Shown: positions 35,795 to 45,784, numbered from the stretch's first letter. The stretch: DNA of 64,000 nucleotides from Hydrogenophaga palleronii NBRC 102513 (GCF_001571225.1 NZ_BCTJ01000002.1:124001-188000); one strand, 5' to 3'. Made by a program: numbers and translations. The notes: generated by a model from the letters alone, not told the origin.

Positions 35795-36526
35795 ATGTTG
35801 AATTGGCAAGGTGACACCCAGGTGGTCGGGCAAGTGCGTTGCCGCCGTTTCGTGCCCAGGTCACAGGCGGATGGCGCCGCCACCGGGGCAGTGTTCGAGC
35901 CGCTGGTGGCTGCCGCTCCATCCCGCATCGCGCTCATTCAGCACGGCGGTAGTTCCAACAAGGAAGGCGCTGACGTGTGGGACGTGGCGCACGCGCTCAC
36001 CAGGCGAGAGGGCATCCGGCTGGTTGCCCTGGACGGGCCTGTGCACGGTGCGCGCCTGGCCCGCGGCGAGAAACTTGAACCGCTGGACGTGCGTGCGCGG
36101 TTCTTCGAGAAGTGGGAACACGAGCCGAACCACGTCGAAGTGCATGTCGATGCCTGGAGAGGCCTGATCGACGAGCTGGTCGACGCGTGGCACCCTGAAC
36201 AGGTGTCCTGGGTCGGGTTGTCCATGGGGACGGCCTATGGCCTGCCGCTGCTGGCGCGGGAGACGGCACGCATCCACAGCGCGGTGATCGGCATGTGGGG
36301 CACGAGCTTCGTCAACTCGGCCCGCTTGCGGGTCGATGCGAAGGCGGTGCGCGCGCGGGTCCTGTTCCAGCAAAAGTGGCACGACGAGCTGTTCAGTCGC
36401 GACGGGCAGTTGGAGCTGTTCGACGCGCTGGGCACCGATGATCGGCGCCTTCATGTGTATCCGGGGGGGCACACCCGCATGGGCGAGGAACAGCTAGCGG
36501 ACCTGGTGCGCTTTGTCGTGAACTAG
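35795..36526 (+). CDS. Alpha/beta-hydrolase-fold protein
   Basis: A 243-residue hydrolase. The nucleophile elbow GLSMGTAYG carries the Ser, IALIQHGGSSN is the oxyanion-loop region near residue 45, and a C-terminal PGGHTRMG gives the His. ATG 35795 is well placed after GAGGAGA; the frame continues upstream into the oxidase remnant. An ester, lactone or C-C hydrolase role in the LysR-linked module is likely, with unknown substrate. Confidence 0.82.
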   Translation: MLNWQGDTQVVGQVRCRRFVPRSQADGAATGAVFEPLVAAAPSRIALIQHGGSSNKEGADVWDVAHALTRREGIRLVALDGPVHGARLARGEKLEPLDVRARFFEKWEHEPNHVEVHVDAWRGLIDELVDAWHPEQVSWVGLSMGTAYGLPLLARETARIHSAVIGMWGTSFVNSARLRVDAKAVRARVLFQQKWHDELFSRDGQLELFDALGTDDRRLHVYPGGHTRMGEEQLADLVRFVVN

Positions 36527-36567
36527 GGCCTGTTCACGCAATCTTTGAAACCCATTCCCTTCCGTCT

Positions 36568-36599
36568 GCGTTGCGGGCCATGCGCATGGCCCGCAACGC
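36568..36599. repeat. Perfect 32-bp palindrome
   Basis: GCGTTGCGGGCCATGC is followed directly by its exact reverse complement, with no spacer. It lies 42 bp after the hydrolase stop and 30 bp before activator site D. As RNA it would be a long GC-rich hairpin; no T-run follows, so Rho-independent termination is doubtful. Confidence 0.7.
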
Positions 36600-36628
36600 G
36601 GCACGAAAAACAGGTGTGACAGGCTCCA

Positions 36629-36673
36629 ATCGTCCAAGGCGACGATATTCCGGAGCACCCCCGCTGGCAGAGT
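36629..36673 (+). promoter_or_regulatory. Putative LuxR-type activator site D
   Basis: A perfect dyad ATCGTC-CAAGGC-GACGAT (36629-36646) with a weak -10-like CAGAGT at 36668-36673, 21 bp downstream. The downstream flank ATATTCCGGAGCA matches site B. The hydratase ATG at 36681 is so close that the transcript would be nearly leaderless. Confidence 0.5.
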
Positions 36674-36680
36674 GGCGAGC

Positions 36681-37472
36681 ATGCCTACTGCCACCGAAAT
36701 TCGCCCCGCCACGGGCATCACCCTGCACACCGAAGGCGCTGTCGCCACCCTGGTGCTGGACCTCGCGCAACCCAAGAACTCCTTTCGCGCGAGCGACGTG
36801 CAGCGGCTGGGCGCGCTCCTGGAAGAAGCGCTGGCAGCGAGCGCGCGCTGCGTGGTGATCCAGGGCGCTGGCGCGGTGTTCTCCGCCGGCTGGGACATCG
36901 GCTCCATCAACCCTGCGGCTGACGACCCGATGGCGATGATCGCCGACGTGGTCGGCCCCTTCTGTCGCCGGCTTCGCGAGCTGCCCGTACCCACCATTTC
37001 CGCCGTGACCGGCCCAGCGCTCGGTTTTGGCTTCGGGCTGGCGCTGTGCTGCGACCTCTGCTTCGCTGAAGAGGGTGCGCTGTTCGGCAGCCCGTTCCGC
37101 CACATCGGCATGGTGCCCGACAGCGGCACCCACCACGTCCTGTTGAGCCGTTTGGGTTTTCCGCTGGCGGCCGAACTCATCTACACCGGGCGTTTGCTCA
37201 GCGGCACCGACGCGGCCCGCCTGGGTCTGATCAACCGCGCGGTGCCGCGCGACGCGCTGGCGTCGGAGGTAGCGAAAGCCGCCCAGGCCATCGGCACCGG
37301 CCCGACGCAGGCGCTGCGCCTGTCGAAGGAAATCCTGTTGCAGGGCGGTGACTTCGACGCCATGTTTGCGCACGAAGGCCGCCAACTTTCCCAGGTGTTT
37401 TCCACCGCCGACCTGAAGGAGGGCATCAGCGCCTTCCAGCAACGGCGCCAAGCCGTTTTCCAGGGGTGCTGA
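36681..37472 (+). CDS. Enoyl-CoA hydratase/isomerase (crotonase family, first)
   Basis: A 263-residue crotonase-fold enzyme. GAVFSAGWDIGSI forms the first oxyanion-hole region near residues 65-77, and the second is in ISAVTGPALGFGFGLALCCD near 107-126. The next block, GMVPDSGTHHVL, lacks the typical catalytic Glu of classical hydratases, so an isomerase or other crotonase reaction is possible. An in-frame GTG at 36672 is the alternative start. It begins the beta-oxidation set and is preceded by activator site D. Confidence 0.88.
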   Translation: MPTATEIRPATGITLHTEGAVATLVLDLAQPKNSFRASDVQRLGALLEEALAASARCVVIQGAGAVFSAGWDIGSINPAADDPMAMIADVVGPFCRRLRELPVPTISAVTGPALGFGFGLALCCDLCFAEEGALFGSPFRHIGMVPDSGTHHVLLSRLGFPLAAELIYTGRLLSGTDAARLGLINRAVPRDALASEVAKAAQAIGTGPTQALRLSKEILLQGGDFDAMFAHEGRQLSQVFSTADLKEGISAFQQRRQAVFQGC

Positions 37473-37503
37473 GCGGCTCCATTCAACAACCATTCATTGC
37501 AAT

Positions 37504-38712
<1,209 letters not shown>

Positions 38713-38746
38713 GCGCCACAACAACAAGCAACTGCGGAGCACAAGC

Positions 38747-40873
38747 ATGGTGGATTACAAGGTGGACGCGGACGGTATCGCGACCCTGACGTGGAACGTG
38801 GCGGACCGGCCGATGAACGTGCTGAACACGGCATCGATCACAGCCTTCGACGAGGCCGTGAACCGCGCAGTGTCAGACGCATCGGTGCGCGGCGTGATCG
38901 TCACCTCCGCACGCCCCGAGCTCCTGGCGGGGGGTGATCTGGAGTTCATCCGCACCATCTCGAGCGCGCAGCAGTCGATGGACATCACCGGCCCGCTGAG
39001 CTCCACGCTGCGCCGCATGGAGACTTCCGGAAAACCCTTTGTGGCCGCCATCAACGGCACGGCGCTGGGCGGCGGCCTGGAGGTCTGTCTGGCCTGCCAC
39101 CGCCGCATTGTGGTGGACGATGCCAAGCTGCTGCTCGGCGTGCCCGAGGTGACGCTGGGCCTGCTGCCTGCCGCCGGCGGCACGCAGCGCCTGCCGCGCA
39201 TGATCGGCATCAAGGCCGCGCTGCCCTACCTGCTGGAAGGCCGCAAGGTCGGGCCGCAGAAGGCGCTGGAAGCGGGCATCGTCGACGAGGTCGTGCCGGC
39301 GGGCGAACTGCTGGCGCGCGCAAAGCAATGGCTGCTCACCGACGGTGCGCAGGCGACCGTGAAACCGTGGGACGCCAAGGGCTACAAGTTCCCCGGTGGT
39401 ACGCCGCAGTCGCCGGGACCGACGCAGGTGTTCTTTGGCGTCTCGGGCCACCTGCTGGGCAAGACGCAGGCGCTGTACCCGGCGCCCGAGGCCATCCTGG
39501 CCAGCGTGTACGACGGTTGCCAGGTCGACATCGACACCGGCCTGCGCATCGAGCAGCGCCAGTTCGCGCGCCTGGCCACATCGCCCGAAACCAAGAACAT
39601 GATCCGCACGCTGTTCTACGCGATGGGCGATGCGAACCGGCTTGCAGGCCGCCCGAAAGACGTGCCGACGCGCAAGTTTGGCAAGGTGGCGGTGCTCGGT
39701 GCCGGCATGATGGGCGCGGGCCTGGCGCACGTGTGTTCGGTGGCGGGTCTGGAGACGGTGCTGCTGGATGTGAGCGTGGAGGCCGCCGAGAAGGGCAAGG
39801 CTTACGGCGCCAAAATTCTTGACGGCCAGGTGGCCAAAGGCCGCCTGGACGCCGCGCAGCGCGACCAGACCCTGGCGCGCGTGAAGGCCACGGCCGACAT
39901 GGCCGAGCTCGCGGGCTGCGGCATCGTGATCGAGGCGGTGTTCGAGGACCGCGCGGTGAAAGCCGACGTGACCCGCCGAGCCGAGGCCGCCATGGACGCC
40001 GACGCGATCTTCGCCTCCAACACGTCCACGCTGCCCATCACGGGGCTGGCCGAGGTGTCGTCGCGCCCCACACAGTTCGTGGGCCTGCACTTCTTCTCGC
40101 CGGTGGAAAAGATGCCGCTGGTGGAGGTCATCCGTGGCAAGCAGACGGGAGAGGCTGCGATTGCGCACGCGATGGACTTCGTCAAGCGCATCCGCAAGAC
40201 GCCCATCGTGGTCAACGACTGCCCAGCCTTCTACGCCAACCGCGCCTTCGGCATGTACCCCTTCGAGGCCATGACCATGCTGGCCGAGGGCGTCAATCCG
40301 AACCTGATCGAAAACGCCGGGCGCCTCGCCGGCATGCCCATGCCACCGCTGGCGCTGATCGACGAGTTCTCGATCGAGCTGCTGCACAAGGCGATGAAGC
40401 AAGCTCGCATCGACCAGGGCGACGCCTACCGCGAACAACCGCAGGACGCGGTGTTGATTGCCATGGTGGACGAGTTGGGCCGCCCGGGCCGTAAGACCGG
40501 CAAGGGTTTCTATGACTACCCGGCCGACGCCAGCAAGAAGCTCTGGCCCGGCCTGGCGCAGCGGTTCCCCCTGGCGGACGAACAGCCCGATGTGGACGAG
40601 GTGCGAAAGCGCCTGATGTTCTCGCAGTCCCTGGAGGCCGCGCGCTGTGTGGCCGAAGGCATCGTGAGCACGCGCGACGCTGACGTCGGCTCCTTGCTGG
40701 GTTGGGGGTTCCCCCCTGTGCTGGGTGGTGCCATCAGCCACATCGACATGGTGGGCGCCGCCAGTTTCGTGGCGGAGTGTGACCGGTTGGCCAAACGCCA
40801 TGGCCAGCGATTTGAAGCGCCCCAGGCGCTGCGTGACATGGCCGCAACGAACGGCCGCTACCACCCGGTCTAG
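38747..40873 (+). CDS. Bifunctional enoyl-CoA hydratase/3-hydroxyacyl-CoA dehydrogenase (FadB/FadJ-like)
   Basis: A 708-residue multifunctional beta-oxidation protein. The N-terminal crotonase domain (about 1-190) has INGTALGGGLEVCLACHR and PEVTLGLLPAAGGTQRLPR. The NAD-binding motif VAVLGAGMMGAGLA starts near residue 315, the dehydrogenase His is in LHFFSPVEKMPLVEVI near 447, and a C-terminal 3HCDH domain follows. ATG 38747 (MVDYKVDADG) with GCGGAGC upstream is chosen over an earlier in-frame start. It hydrates enoyl-CoA and oxidises 3-hydroxyacyl-CoA for the thiolase upstream. Confidence 0.93.
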   Translation: MVDYKVDADGIATLTWNVADRPMNVLNTASITAFDEAVNRAVSDASVRGVIVTSARPELLAGGDLEFIRTISSAQQSMDITGPLSSTLRRMETSGKPFVAAINGTALGGGLEVCLACHRRIVVDDAKLLLGVPEVTLGLLPAAGGTQRLPRMIGIKAALPYLLEGRKVGPQKALEAGIVDEVVPAGELLARAKQWLLTDGAQATVKPWDAKGYKFPGGTPQSPGPTQVFFGVSGHLLGKTQALYPAPEAILASVYDGCQVDIDTGLRIEQRQFARLATSPETKNMIRTLFYAMGDANRLAGRPKDVPTRKFGKVAVLGAGMMGAGLAHVCSVAGLETVLLDVSVEAAEKGKAYGAKILDGQVAKGRLDAAQRDQTLARVKATADMAELAGCGIVIEAVFEDRAVKADVTRRAEAAMDADAIFASNTSTLPITGLAEVSSRPTQFVGLHFFSPVEKMPLVEVIRGKQTGEAAIAHAMDFVKRIRKTPIVVNDCPAFYANRAFGMYPFEAMTMLAEGVNPNLIENAGRLAGMPMPPLALIDEFSIELLHKAMKQARIDQGDAYREQPQDAVLIAMVDELGRPGRKTGKGFYDYPADASKKLWPGLAQRFPLADEQPDVDEVRKRLMFSQSLEAARCVAEGIVSTRDADVGSLLGWGFPPVLGGAISHIDMVGAASFVAECDRLAKRHGQRFEAPQALRDMAATNGRYHPV

Positions 40874-40913
40874 GGCCTCGCCCTTGAACCACCACCACCC
40901 ACAGGAGACAGAC

Positions 40914-42095
40914 ATGAAGCACCTCACCTTGAACCGACTTGCCGCCGCCACTGCCCTGCTGACCGCCATGATCGTGCCTGCCCACGCGCAACAGCAAGGC
41001 GTGAGCAAGGACCAGTTGCTGATCGGCACCATCCTCGACCTTTCCGGCCCGCTTGCGGGTTACGGCAAGGACCTGCGCAACGGCATGAACCTGCGCATCG
41101 CCGAGGTGAATGAGCAGGGCGGCGTGCACGGCCGCAAGCTGGCGCTGAGGGTGGAGGACAACGGCTATGACCCCAAGCGCGCCGTATTGGCGGCGCAGAA
41201 GCTGGTCAACCAGGACAAGGTGTTCATCATGGTCGGCATGCTGGGCGCGGCGAGTGCCAACGCTGCCATGCCGACGCTGGCGCAGAAGAACGTGATGAAC
41301 TTCCTCCCGATGGCGCTCGCCAAGGACATGTACGAGCCGGTCGACAAGCTCAAGTTCGCCTTCGTGTCCTCCTACATCGAACAGATGACACGGGCCACGC
41401 CGCGCCTCTACAAAGAAAAGAATGGCACCAAGGCCTGCACGCTGTACCAGGACGACGACTACGGCCAGGAGGTGATGAAGGGTGCAGAGATCGGCCTCAA
41501 GAGCATCAACGTGGAGTTCACCGAGCACACAACCTACAAGCGCGGTGCGACCGACTTTTCTTCGCAGGTGGCGCGCTTGCGCGCGGCCAACTGCGACTTC
41601 GTGGTGCTCGGCACGGTGATCCGCGAGACCGTGGGCGCTATCGCCGAGTCGCGCAAGCTCGGCTACAACCCGACTTTCCTCACCTCAGTGGGGGCCTACA
41701 GCGACCTGATTCCGCGCCTGGGCGGCAAAGGCATGGATGGCCTGTACTCGACCATGGTGGCGCAGGTGCCCTACGAGGATGACGCCTCACAACCGCTGCG
41801 ATTCTGGGCCAACAAGTACAAGACCGCCTACAACGAGAGCCCCACGGTGTTCTCGACCTACGGCTACGTGATCATCGACCGGCTGGCGACGGGACTGCAG
41901 AAGAACGGCCCGAACGTGAGCACGGATGCGCTGGCGAAAACGCTGGAGTCGCTCAAGGTCCCGAGCGACATGTTCGGCATGCCGGCGATGAACTGGTCGC
42001 CCACGAGCCACTTGGCCAGCAGCGAGGTGCGGCTGTCGCAGCTTCAGAACGGGCGCTGGAAGGTCGTGCTCGACTACGACCAGATGAAGAAGTAA
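40914..42095 (+). CDS. Liv-type ABC substrate-binding protein (6 of 6)
   Basis: A 393-residue receptor with signal peptide ending AHA-QQQ. It has LIGTILDLSGPLAGYGKDLR, VEDNGYDPKRAVLAAQKLVN, YKRGATDFSSQVARLRAANC and ends KVVLDYDQMKK. It is the closest relative in the window of the receptor at 26359, 14 kb away. It follows the FadB-like gene with AGGAG at good spacing, and there is no permease gene next to it. Confidence 0.9.
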   Translation: MKHLTLNRLAAATALLTAMIVPAHAQQQGVSKDQLLIGTILDLSGPLAGYGKDLRNGMNLRIAEVNEQGGVHGRKLALRVEDNGYDPKRAVLAAQKLVNQDKVFIMVGMLGAASANAAMPTLAQKNVMNFLPMALAKDMYEPVDKLKFAFVSSYIEQMTRATPRLYKEKNGTKACTLYQDDDYGQEVMKGAEIGLKSINVEFTEHTTYKRGATDFSSQVARLRAANCDFVVLGTVIRETVGAIAESRKLGYNPTFLTSVGAYSDLIPRLGGKGMDGLYSTMVAQVPYEDDASQPLRFWANKYKTAYNESPTVFSTYGYVIIDRLATGLQKNGPNVSTDALAKTLESLKVPSDMFGMPAMNWSPTSHLASSEVRLSQLQNGRWKVVLDYDQMKK

Positions 42096-42124
42096 GACCT
42101 GTGTGAGGCGCGCGCCGAGGCGAC

Positions 42125-42715
42125 TTACTTCTCGGCCATGAAGCCGAGCAGGAACAGGCGCGTGATGCGCTCACACAGCTCGTCCGACTTCATCGGGCCG
42201 CCCGGCCGGTACCAGTAGTCGGTCCAGTTCAGCATGCCCAGCAGCATCATCGCGTAGGGTTTGTACACGTTGTCCTGAAGGCCGGGGTTCACTTCGCGCA
42301 ACAGGTCGGCCACCTGGTCGGAGACCTTCTTTTCCAGTTGCCGCAGCGGTGTCTGCAGGCCCTTGGGCAGGAACTTCACGTCGTTCATGGCAATGACGTG
42401 GCGCCGGCGCGACTGCGCCGACTTCTGGGCATAGGCTTGCACGAAGGCCGCGAACCTTTCCTTGACCGGGTTGCGACTGGACACCGCCTCGTCCACGCTG
42501 GCGATCACCCGCTCAAGGTGTTCCGTCAGCATGGCGTTGAGCAGATCGTCCTTGGTCGGGAAGTAGTGGTACAGCATCGACTTGGTCGCGCCGCAGGCTT
42601 GTGCGATGTCCTGCATCTTGGCGTTCGGATAACCCACCTTCGCGAAAAGCGCCGCAGCGCTGTCCATGATGGCCTGGCTCTTGGTGTCGTAGTCGTCTGA
42701 TCGCACGCGTGGCAT
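42125..42715 (-). CDS. TetR/AcrR-family transcriptional regulator (copy 2)
   Basis: A 196-residue paralogue of the TetR at 2156. The helix-turn-helix is GYPNAKMQDIAQACGATKSM followed by LYHYFPTKDDLL. Start MPRVRSDDY is chosen at 42715, with AGAGGGA upstream on the minus strand, and matches the other TetR in length; an earlier in-frame ATG at 42781 would add 22 unlikely residues. It is divergent from the ACAD at 42860, with a TetR-type dyad in between. Confidence 0.92.
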   Translation of the reverse strand: MPRVRSDDYDTKSQAIMDSAAALFAKVGYPNAKMQDIAQACGATKSMLYHYFPTKDDLLNAMLTEHLERVIASVDEAVSSRNPVKERFAAFVQAYAQKSAQSRRRHVIAMNDVKFLPKGLQTPLRQLEKKVSDQVADLLREVNPGLQDNVYKPYAMMLLGMLNWTDYWYRPGGPMKSDELCERITRLFLLGFMAEK

Positions 42716-42806
42716 GTCTGTTCCCTCTGCGGCCGTTGGGACGGCCTTGGCGAGGCGAGTGTACCCGTTGAGCGCAACCATCCGGCTTGTTCACAAATAC
42801 TTTAAA

Positions 42807-42830
42807 TAACCCGACGTGTCGGACTATAAT
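42807..42830. promoter_or_regulatory. Putative TetR operator (site 3) overlapping a consensus -10
   Basis: TAACCCG-ACGTGT-CGGACTA (42807-42826) has the same 7-6-7 layout as the dyads at 2810 and 4171, and its core CCGACGTGTCGG is itself palindromic. A perfect TATAAT (42825-42830) overlaps its right arm and points at the ACAD at 42860. A bound repressor would cover the -10. Confidence 0.6.
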
Positions 42831-42859
42831 TGGCAAAAAATACACAGGAGACCCACCCC

Positions 42860-44020
42860 ATGTCCTTGCCCTACTTCAGTGAGCCCGACATCGTTGACGA
42901 GGACCTGCGCATGGTGCGCGAACAGCTGCGGCGCTACGTGGACGAGGTCATCGTTCCGAATGGAGATGCCTGGGAGGCCAGCGGCGAGATTCCGCGCCAC
43001 GTCTTCACCGATCTGGGCGCCATGGGCTTCCTGGGCATGCGCCACCCGGTCGAGTACGGGGGCGGTGGCCTGGGCGCCTTGTCGTCCCTGGTGCTGGGCG
43101 AGGAGTTGTCGCGTTCCACCTTCGGGGGTGTGGCATCGGCGTTGACGGTGCACAGCGACATGTCGGTCGGACACATTGCCCATCGCGGTACGCACGAGCA
43201 AAAGCAGCGCTACCTGCCCGCGGCCTGCGCCGGCGAGAAGGTCGGCGTGATCTGCGTGACCGAAGCGCATGCCGGCTCCGATGTGGCGGGTCTGAAGACC
43301 CGTGCGGAACGCACCGACGATGGCTGGGTGATCAATGGCTCCAAGATGTTCATCACCAATGCGGTGTTCGGCGACATCTACATCGTGGCCGCGCGCACCG
43401 ATCCGCACGCCAAAGGCAGCAAGGGGCTGTCCCTGTTCATCGTCGAGAAGGGCAACCCGGGTTTGAAGATCGCACGCAAGCTGGACAAGCATGGCTGGCG
43501 TTCGTCCGACACGGCCGAGCTCTACCTCGAAGACCTGCATGTGCCGCACGACGCGCTGCTGGGCGAGGAGGGCAAGGGCTTCTACTACATCATGAGCACG
43601 TTCCAGAACGAGCGCCTGGTAATCGGCGCCCTGAGTTCCGGCACGGCCTCTCGCGCCATCGAGCTCACGGTGGAATACGTGAAGCAGCGCCAGGCCTTCG
43701 GCAAGTCGCTGTGGGACCAGCAGGTGGTGCGCAACAAGCTGGCGTGGATGGCGTCGAAGACGGCGGCAGTGCGCTCGCTCACCTACCAGTGCGCCCAGAT
43801 GATCGACGAGGGAAAAGACATCGTGCGCGAGGTCTCGATGCTCAAATGTTTTGCCGCCGAGACCTTGCAGGAGGTGGTGCACACCTGCCTGCAGTTGCAC
43901 GGTGGCACGGGTTACATGATCGGCACGCCAGTGGAGCGCATGGCGCGCGACGCACGCATCCTGACCATCGGCGGCGGTGCCACCGAGGTGATGCTGGAAG
44001 AAGTCGCCAAGCGCATGTGA
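42860..44020 (+). CDS. Acyl-CoA dehydrogenase (third)
   Basis: A 386-residue acyl-CoA dehydrogenase. VICVTEAHAGSDVAGLKTRA near residues 132-151 is the flavin/substrate signature, with NGSKMFITNA next. The C-terminal block ILTIGGGATEVMLEEVAKRM supplies the candidate catalytic Glu in the GGGATEV form seen in some ACAD subgroups. ATG 42860 has CAGGAG 9 bp upstream. It is divergent from the second TetR and is followed after 12 bp by a CoA-transferase gene, the same ACAD-CoA-transferase pairing as at 1-2144. Confidence 0.93.
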   Translation: MSLPYFSEPDIVDEDLRMVREQLRRYVDEVIVPNGDAWEASGEIPRHVFTDLGAMGFLGMRHPVEYGGGGLGALSSLVLGEELSRSTFGGVASALTVHSDMSVGHIAHRGTHEQKQRYLPAACAGEKVGVICVTEAHAGSDVAGLKTRAERTDDGWVINGSKMFITNAVFGDIYIVAARTDPHAKGSKGLSLFIVEKGNPGLKIARKLDKHGWRSSDTAELYLEDLHVPHDALLGEEGKGFYYIMSTFQNERLVIGALSSGTASRAIELTVEYVKQRQAFGKSLWDQQVVRNKLAWMASKTAAVRSLTYQCAQMIDEGKDIVREVSMLKCFAAETLQEVVHTCLQLHGGTGYMIGTPVERMARDARILTIGGGATEVMLEEVAKRM

Positions 44021-44032
44021 GGTGAGCACACC

Positions 44033-45213
44033 ATGAGCGGACCACTGCAAGGCGTCACCGTCATCGAACTCGCGGGCATCGGCCCTGGCCCCTTCGCCGG
44101 CATGATGCTGGCCGACATGGGCGCCGATGTGATCCGCGTGGACCGGATACCGACGCCAGGTGGAGGCAGCCCGCTGGAGGCAGCCCGCTGGAGGCGTTGA
44201 TGCGCAACGACAGCGTGGTCGACCGTGGACGCCGGTCGATTGCGTTGAACATGAAGGACCCGCGCGCGGTGGACACCGTGCTCCAACTTGTCGCGAAGGC
44301 CGACATCCTGATCGAAGGCTTTCGCCCTGGAGTGACCGAGAGGCTGGGCGTTGGGCCGCAGGAATGTATGGCCCGCAATCCCAGGCTGGTCTATGGCCGC
44401 ATGACAGGCTGGGGACAGAGCGGTCCGCTGGCGCAAGCCGCGGGCCACGACTTGAACTACATCGCGCTCTCGGGTGCGGTGCACGCGATGGGCCCGGCCG
44501 ACCGGGCACCCGCCGTGCCGCTGAACCTGGTGGGTGACTACGGCGGCGGTGGCATGTTGCTGGCACTGGGTGTGGTGGCGGCCCTCTACGAGGCTCAGCG
44601 CTCTGGCGAGGGGCAGGTGGTGGATGCGGCCATCGCGGACGGCGCTGCCGTGCTGATGGCCGCGCAGTACGGCCTCCAGGCCAAAGGCTTCTGGAGTGAC
44701 CAGCGGGAAAGCAACTTCCTTGACGGTTCGGCGCACTTCTACGGCAACTATGCCTGCGCCGATGGCCGCTACATCTCCATCGGCCCGATCGAACCTCAGT
44801 TCTACCGGCTGCTGCTGGAGAAATGCGGCATCACCGATCCGCATTTCCTGCAGCAGTGGGAGCGCGCCGAATGGCCGGCTTTGAAACAGAAGCTCGCCGC
44901 GCTGTTCCTGCGCCGCAGCCGCGACGAGTGGTGCGAGGTGCTGGAAGGCACCGATGCCTGCGTCGCACCGGTGCTGAGCATGGCCGAGGCGCCGGTCCAC
45001 CCGCACAACCGCGCGCGCGGCACCTTCGTGGAGCAGGGTGGCCTGGTGCAGCCGGCGCCTGCCCCGCGCTTCGACCGCACGCTCACCGAGCTGCCACCCT
45101 CCGCGCCGCCGATAGGTGCCGACAGCGTGGGCATCCTGCGTGCACTCGGTCGCAACGATGCCCAGATCGCCGCACTGGTGGCGGCCGGCGTGGTTCATCT
45201 GGCACACGATTGA
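44033..45213 (+). pseudogene. CaiB/BaiF CoA-transferase, frameshifted by a 14-bp tandem duplication
   Basis: The gene starts [19 protein letters not shown] and continues to [16 protein letters not shown], where it runs into a stop. The rest ([20 protein letters not shown] onward, to 45213) is in another frame. The break is at two exact copies of GGAGGCAGCCCGCT; removing one copy joins both parts as [13 protein letters not shown] and gives a normal 388-residue class III CoA-transferase, including the putative catalytic Asp in [11 protein letters not shown]. So this is a recent or reversible mutation, or a sequencing/assembly error, rather than an old pseudogene. An internal start could still give a C-terminal fragment, probably inactive. 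Confidence 0.88.
44162..44195 (+). repeat. 14-bp tandem duplication inside the CoA-transferase gene
   Basis: GGAGGCAGCCCGCT occurs twice in tandem (44162-44175, 44176-44189), followed by a partial third copy GGAGGC. Since 14 is not a multiple of three, one copy restores the frame and two break it, which fits slipped-strand mispairing. Confidence 0.95.
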
Positions 45214-45214
45214 C

Positions 45215-45784
45215 ATGGCCGGAACGCGGTCGCCCAACGTGAAGCGCCGCCAGGTGCATCTGCGCCGCATCAGCTGCGAGGGCTTCGAGCGCGACGACGG
45301 TCTGTACGACATTGTGGGCACCTTGATCGACACCAAGCCGTTCCCGATCGAGCTGGAGGAGAAGACGGTGGCTGGTCACGAAGCCATCCATCACATGACC
45401 GTGTGCCTGACCATCGACCGCGAGCGCCTGATCCGCGACGTTGTTGCCACCACGGTGGATGGGCCGCACGCGGTCTGCGGCGCCATCACGGAGAGATACC
45501 GCCGCCTGATCGGACAGCGCATCCAGCCGGGATTCACCATGGTGGTCAAGCGCCTGTTCCGTGCCGAGCAGGGCTGCACCCACCTGACCGAGCTGTTGCC
45601 GCCCATGGCGACCACCGCCTTCCAGATGTTGTGGAGCGGCGCGGACGACGTGACCGACCCGGATCAGCCCGAGCACCGCAACTCACCACTCGGTGGCTGC
45701 CATGCCTTGAAGACAGATGGGGAGCTCGTGCGCCTGCATTTTCCTGAACGCTACACCGGCAAGTCCGGAGGACACCCGACATGA
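45215..45784 (+). CDS. DUF2889-type protein
   Basis: A 189-residue soluble protein of the DUF2889 type, with segments VHLRRISCEGFERDDGLYDI, EEKTVAGHEAIHHMTVCLTI and a Cys-containing CGAITERYRRLIGQRI followed by GCTHLTELLPPMATTAFQ. The function is not known; the family often lies beside CoA-transferase and enoyl-CoA hydratase genes. Conserved His and Cys residues suggest a ligand- or metal-binding role, but that is inference. ATG 45215 overlaps the end of the CoA-transferase region closely, and its stop overlaps the next ATG. Confidence 0.75.
   Translation: MAGTRSPNVKRRQVHLRRISCEGFERDDGLYDIVGTLIDTKPFPIELEEKTVAGHEAIHHMTVCLTIDRERLIRDVVATTVDGPHAVCGAITERYRRLIGQRIQPGFTMVVKRLFRAEQGCTHLTELLPPMATTAFQMLWSGADDVTDPDQPEHRNSPLGGCHALKTDGELVRLHFPERYTGKSGGHPT

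Noticed and set aside
38873-41032. A 719-codon minus-strand open frame opposite the FadB-like gene
   Set aside because: The plus strand encodes a complete bifunctional beta-oxidation enzyme; the antisense translation is compositionally biased and unlike any protein I know.
44197-45213. A stand-alone 338-residue CoA-transferase starting at 44197
   Set aside because: It would lack the conserved N-terminal CoA-binding part, which is present just upstream in another frame and separated only by the 14-bp duplication.
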